DNA from: Andreesenia angusta
GTDB taxonomy: Bacteria > Bacillota > Clostridia > Tissierellales > Gottschalkiaceae
Reading direction: 5' to 3'
NCBI GenBank assembly: GCA_030537835.1
Contig: JAUNVB010000006.1
Location: 1 to 44,072 of the forward strand
Length of the DNA stretch: 44,072 nt
The notes beneath the pieces were generated by a model that was not told the DNA's origin, ran no database searches, and saw only the letters and a list, made by a program, of their open reading frames with translations. The first letter of the stretch is position 1. Every line of letters begins with the position of its first letter. Of this stretch, positions 40,628 to 44,072 are shown piece by piece. The position numbers and the translations under genes are program-made.

Positions 40628-42928
40628 TTAGAAATCATCAGTAAATTCTTCTCTAGAAATTAAAACTTTCCTTCCCCTATTGCCTCTTTCTAAAGGTCCT
40701 ACAACTCTTCTCTCTTCCATCTGATCTATAATTCTAGCAGCTCTAGCATAACCTATTTTCAATCTTCTCTGTAAAAAAGATGTAGATGCTTGCTGTTCAT
40801 TTATAACTAATTCTATTGCATCCGATAATAGTTCATCACAATCGTCTTGTGAGTATTCAAAATCCCTTTCTATATCCTCGATTATGCTATCCTCATATAC
40901 TACTTCATTATCAGATTTTAGATACTCAACTAATTCTTCAACTTCTTCGTCATCTATATAGGCACCTTGAATTCTCCTAGGCTTACTAGCCTCTTGTGGA
41001 TAGAATAACATATCTCCTCTTCCTAAGAGCTTTTCAGCCCCTCCCATATCGAGTATAGTTCTTGAATCCATCTGTGATGAAGTAGCAAAGGAAATTCTAG
41101 ATGGTATATTAGCCTTAATCGTTCCAGTTATGACATCTACAGACGGTCTTTGAGTTGCTATTATAAGATGTATTCCAGCAGCTCTTGCCATTTGAGCAAT
41201 TCTACATATCTGTTCCTCAACCTCTTTAGAAGAACTTGTCATCATTAAATCAGAAAGCTCATCTATTATCATTACTATTCTAGGTAATTTCTCCTGTTCT
41301 CTTTTTTTATTATAACCAATAATATCTCTGACTCCTTGATTTGCAAATAATTCATACCTTATACTCATTTCATTTACAGCCCAATTCAACGCACCTGCTG
41401 CTTTATCCGGATTAGTAACAACTGGTATATATAGATGAGGTATGCCATTATAAATACTGAGTTCAACGACTTTAGGGTCTATTAATATCAATTTAACATC
41501 ATCAGGAGATGATTTATAGACTATACTAGTTATAATAGTATTTATACAAACGCTCTTACCAGAGCCTGTAGCTCCTGCAATTAAAAGATGTGGCATCTTC
41601 TCAATATCTACTACTATTGGCTTTCCTTCAACATTCTTACCTAATGCTATAGGTAAGTCTCCTTTAAATCTCTTAAATTTATCAGATTCTATAATCTCCC
41701 TAATTCTCACACTCGTTCTATTCTTATTTGGTACTTCTATTCCAATAGCAGATTTACCTGGTATAGGAGCTTCTATTCTTACATCTGGTGCTGCAAGACT
41801 AAGCGCTAAATCATTTGAGAGATTTAATATTCTGCTGACTTTAATACCCGGAGCTATCTGTATCTCATATTTTGTAATAGAAGGACCAATACTGACAGTA
41901 TCGATTTTTGCCTTTATGCCAAAATTAGACAGAGTCTCTATTAATTTCTCAGCACTTTTTATTAAACTCTTCTGATCGTCTACTTTTAAATCGATCTGAT
42001 CTGATAATATATCTATAGGTGGTCTCTCATATTTAATATTCTTAATATTTCCTTCACTTCTATCCTTATCTTTCTTTTCATTTTCAGATACTATCTTCAT
42101 CTGTCCTGAACTATTCTCATCTTCTATTATTAGTTCATAATTATTTGTTTTCTTAACCTCATCATGTCTTATGACTTCAAAAGGTATATCTTCTGAAGTA
42201 TTTAATACAGGTTTTTTCTTCTTCTTTCGACTTTCTTCTTTGATCGCCTTTAGCTTTCTCTCCCTCTCTACTCTTCTTATCTGAGTTTTTATCTCTATGC
42301 TTTTAAAAATATCTTTTATAATGCCTTTTAATAGGGTGAAAAACCTTGATATCAATGGAGGAATTTTTGAAATAGCTTCAACTAAACTCTTAATTAGTTC
42401 TATAAAACTGCGATTAGTAATAACTATTCCTGATACTATTATTATAAGGCCCATTGTTATAATTGTAGGTTTGAAACCAAAGAGCTTAACTAAAAAATGG
42501 GATATTATCCCTCCTAATAGACCTCCACCAAATCCAGTTTGTCCGATTTCTTTCATTAAATTTAATTTATCAGTTAAATTCATATTTCTATTAGCTTCTG
42601 TAAGAACACTGGCATCTAGAATTACTAATACTGATATGAATATGAATATTGATGCGATTAAATTTCTCTTATAATTCCCCTTGTCATAATAATAGAGTAA
42701 GATAAAGGCAAATATTGATATTGGAAGTAGAAAAGCACCCATTCCAAATAATATCTGTAATAAATCTTTTAAATACTTTAATATTATTCCTTCTGATTCA
42801 ATATAGAGGCTTAACATCATTATAAAAGCGATGAAAAAAGATATTATAAGATATTTTACGGATAAATTATTTTTTTTCTTAGTCTTTTTTTTATTTCGAG
42901 ACTTTACTTTCGTTCTGCTTTTCGACAT
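40628..42928 (-). CDS. ftsK: DNA translocase FtsK/SpoIIIE
   Basis: A membrane-anchored motor that pumps chromosome ends through the division septum and, in many bacteria, activates Xer recombination at dif. The 766-residue protein has a Lys/Arg-rich N terminus, four membrane helices in about 20-180, a charged linker and the motor domain: Walker A AGATGSGKSVCINTI, Walker B IVMIIDELSDLM and IATQRPSVDVITGTIKANIP. It ends with the gamma winged helix (FLQRRLKIGYARAARIIDQM) that reads orienting sequences. An in-frame TTG at 42958 is ignored because GGAG lies eight bases before ATG 42928. A Xer recombinase gene occurs at the other end of this window. Confidence 0.96.
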   Translation of the reverse strand: MSKSRTKVKSRNKKKTKKKNNLSVKYLIISFFIAFIMMLSLYIESEGIILKYLKDLLQILFGMGAFLLPISIFAFILLYYYDKGNYKRNLIASIFIFISVLVILDASVLTEANRNMNLTDKLNLMKEIGQTGFGGGLLGGIISHFLVKLFGFKPTIITMGLIIIVSGIVITNRSFIELIKSLVEAISKIPPLISRFFTLLKGIIKDIFKSIEIKTQIRRVERERKLKAIKEESRKKKKKPVLNTSEDIPFEVIRHDEVKKTNNYELIIEDENSSGQMKIVSENEKKDKDRSEGNIKNIKYERPPIDILSDQIDLKVDDQKSLIKSAEKLIETLSNFGIKAKIDTVSIGPSITKYEIQIAPGIKVSRILNLSNDLALSLAAPDVRIEAPIPGKSAIGIEVPNKNRTSVRIREIIESDKFKRFKGDLPIALGKNVEGKPIVVDIEKMPHLLIAGATGSGKSVCINTIITSIVYKSSPDDVKLILIDPKVVELSIYNGIPHLYIPVVTNPDKAAGALNWAVNEMSIRYELFANQGVRDIIGYNKKREQEKLPRIVMIIDELSDLMMTSSSKEVEEQICRIAQMARAAGIHLIIATQRPSVDVITGTIKANIPSRISFATSSQMDSRTILDMGGAEKLLGRGDMLFYPQEASKPRRIQGAYIDDEEVEELVEYLKSDNEVVYEDSIIEDIERDFEYSQDDCDELLSDAIELVINEQQASTSFLQRRLKIGYARAARIIDQMEERRVVGPLERGNRGRKVLISREEFTDDF

Positions 42929-42944
42929 AATCTCAACTCCATAA

Positions 42945-43763
42945 TTAATTATTTCCAATACTCATAGGTATCGGCTCTGACGGAATTAACTCTTCAGAAC
43001 TATCGTCTTCTGCTTCTTCTTTACTTTCTTCTACTGCTTCAGTATTTTCTACCTCTTCACTCTTATCTTCTGAATTCTCTTTTTCTTCCTTTTTTATTTC
43101 TTCCTCATCATCTTCTTTTTTCTGCTCATTATCTGTGCTTTTCTCTTCTTTCTTTTGATTTGAATCCCCTTCAGATTTTTTCTTTAAATAATCTAAATAG
43201 AATATATTATTCGTTACATCGTCTATTCCAAGAGGATTTGAAATATCAAATGTCCCCATAAATTTCTGGGCATTCTTACCATCGATCAATATCTGTATAT
43301 TATCAACATTTTTTAGAGTTGTCATACTGAGTATTAAAGAATCTATTATCAAACTCTCTCTTGCTGAATCACTTTGAAGCCCTTTACTGCTTATATCTAT
43401 GAATACTGTATTATTCTTTTTATAAGCTTTATTTACTTTTACATAATTTGGGATAGGTTTATTGTATTCCGTTTTATTCTTTCCATTTTCACTCAACGCA
43501 TCTATTATTAATTCTACTGTAGATAGTTTATCTGGATTAGAAAGTGTTAAAGGTCTTTCTTCTAATCCTGTAAAAGTCTTATCCGGAACGAATATTATCA
43601 GATCTTGTGTATCTATATCCTTCTTTTCATTAGTTTCCTTTGTCAAGCTCTCATTGATCTCATTTTCTGATACATCTTGATACGACTCTTTATTGTCTAT
43701 GAATTTAAATATTATGAATATTCCTAATAAAACTACAAGACCTAATACATACTTTCTATTCAT
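42945..43763 (-). CDS. GerMN-domain protein with acidic/lysine-rich tail
   Basis: A 272-residue protein with an N-terminal membrane anchor (YVLGLVVLLGIFIIFKFI) and a single GerMN domain in about 50-185 (LSTVELIIDALSE, NTVFIDISSKGLQ, QILIDGKNAQKFMG). About 75 residues of Lys/Glu/Asp/Ser repeats follow, probably disordered. GerMN domains occur in the spore protein GerM and in LpqB, at the outer side of the membrane; a sporulation role is not implied by one domain. AGGAGG precedes the ATG. It lies between a pseudouridine synthase and ftsK. Confidence 0.85.
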   Translation of the reverse strand: MNRKYVLGLVVLLGIFIIFKFIDNKESYQDVSENEINESLTKETNEKKDIDTQDLIIFVPDKTFTGLEERPLTLSNPDKLSTVELIIDALSENGKNKTEYNKPIPNYVKVNKAYKKNNTVFIDISSKGLQSDSARESLIIDSLILSMTTLKNVDNIQILIDGKNAQKFMGTFDISNPLGIDDVTNNIFYLDYLKKKSEGDSNQKKEEKSTDNEQKKEDDEEEIKKEEKENSEDKSEEVENTEAVEESKEEAEDDSSEELIPSEPIPMSIGNN

Positions 43764-43786
43764 ATAAATTCCCTCCTAAATACATA

Positions 43787-44072
43787 TTATTTAAACAAAT
43801 CTTCTTCTATCTTACTAAAGATATTATCCGCTTCAGCCATAAAAACTTTACCATTTAAATAATTCAAATCACCATCTAATCCATTTAATACTATTTTATA
43901 TGCATGTAATAATTGATTTTTTAAACCATATTTTTTATTCATTAATTTATTTATCTCTCTATTCCCATATTTTCTATCCCCTAATATAGGATATCTCTTA
44001 TGGGATAATTGTGCCCTTATTTGATGAGTTCTTCCGGTTTCTAATTTGAGAGAAACCAACGTGAAATCTTTA
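43787..44072 (-). CDS. RluA-family pseudouridine synthase, C-terminal part (runs off the right edge)
   Basis: The last 95 or so residues of an enzyme that isomerises uridine in rRNA or tRNA. The RluA C-terminal motif is clear: KLETGRTHQIRAQLSHKRYP followed by ILGDRKYGNREINK. The catalytic HRLD motif would lie in the missing N-terminal part. The frame continues to the window edge, so any internal start is artificial. It is 23 bases upstream of the GerMN gene and probably in the same operon as ftsK, rimO and pgsA. Confidence 0.9.
   Translation of the reverse strand, partial: KDFTLVSLKLETGRTHQIRAQLSHKRYPILGDRKYGNREINKLMNKKYGLKNQLLHAYKIVLNGLDGDLNYLNGKVFMAEADNIFSKIEEDLFK

Noticed and set aside
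23481..43763. SpoVS and GerMN proteins as proof of a spore former
   Set aside because: Both families occur in non-sporulating bacteria, and no stage-specific sporulation genes are in the window.
1..44072. CRISPR array, tRNA, rRNA or insertion sequence
   Set aside because: No regularly spaced repeats, no cloverleaf with a TTCGANNC-type arm in the gaps, and no transposase-like frames were seen.

Overview
This window is AT-rich DNA from a low-GC Gram-positive anaerobe. A Tissierellia/Clostridia-type organism, possibly Peptoniphilaceae-like, is my best guess. The evidence is many TTG/GTG starts with AGGAGG-type ribosome sites, a T-box leader, an SLH-domain surface protein, DUF5685, SpoVS and GerMN proteins, three tandem M42 peptidases, an EF-G paralogue and MocR/PadR regulators. 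No tRNA, rRNA, CRISPR array, prophage or insertion sequence was seen. The only stretch over 300 bases without a protein gene (11617-11988) is filled by the asnA promoter, its T-box leader and a terminator.

Left part (1-9.2 kb): the 5' part of an exported SLH protein; an EF-G-like GTPase; a XerC/D-type tyrosine recombinase and an MgtC-family membrane protein, together bracketed by a 28/30-identical direct repeat that resembles half of a dif site; an M3 oligopeptidase; a dicarboxylate/amino-acid symporter with an RmlD-like reductase; and a GNAT acetyltransferase. Gene direction is mixed here. From 9.2 kb to the right edge almost every gene lies on the minus strand.

Middle (9.2-23.4 kb): deoC, a flavodoxin-like oxidoreductase, asnA under Asn T-box control, and a polar amino-acid ABC transporter (ATPase, permease, binding lipoprotein, with a hairpin after the binding-protein gene). 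Next is a tightly overlapping chain: RNase HI, DUF5685, a J-domain protein with a Cys-rich tail, a membrane protein and a small acidic protein. Then come a tiny membrane protein, a decayed guanine deaminase, mtnN and luxS converging on one terminator (SAH detoxification), an aspartate aminotransferase, a PadR regulator and a PHP phosphoesterase.

Right part (23.4-44 kb): one apparent ten-gene operon runs from a histidine phosphatase (32244) through a HI0933-type flavoprotein, cmk, plsC, ispH, three M42 aminopeptidase genes, a MocR regulator and spoVS to a strong terminator at 23434. The middle M42 gene has lost most metal ligands. Upstream lie an orphan ABC-2 permease with no standard start codon, a PLP enzyme of the aluminium-resistance/methionine gamma-lyase-like family, and two divergent unknown genes. 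The last operon runs from a pseudouridine synthase through a GerMN protein, FtsK/SpoIIIE, RimO and PgsA to a FUSC-type membrane protein.

Most worth following up: the dif-like repeats and perfect palindrome around the recombinase gene, the DUF5685/J-domain cluster (DUF5685 carries two Asp-rich motifs reminiscent of squalene/phytoene synthases), the M42 pseudoenzyme inside a triplet, two genes with a hairpin between Shine-Dalgarno and start codon, and the AUA-start permease.
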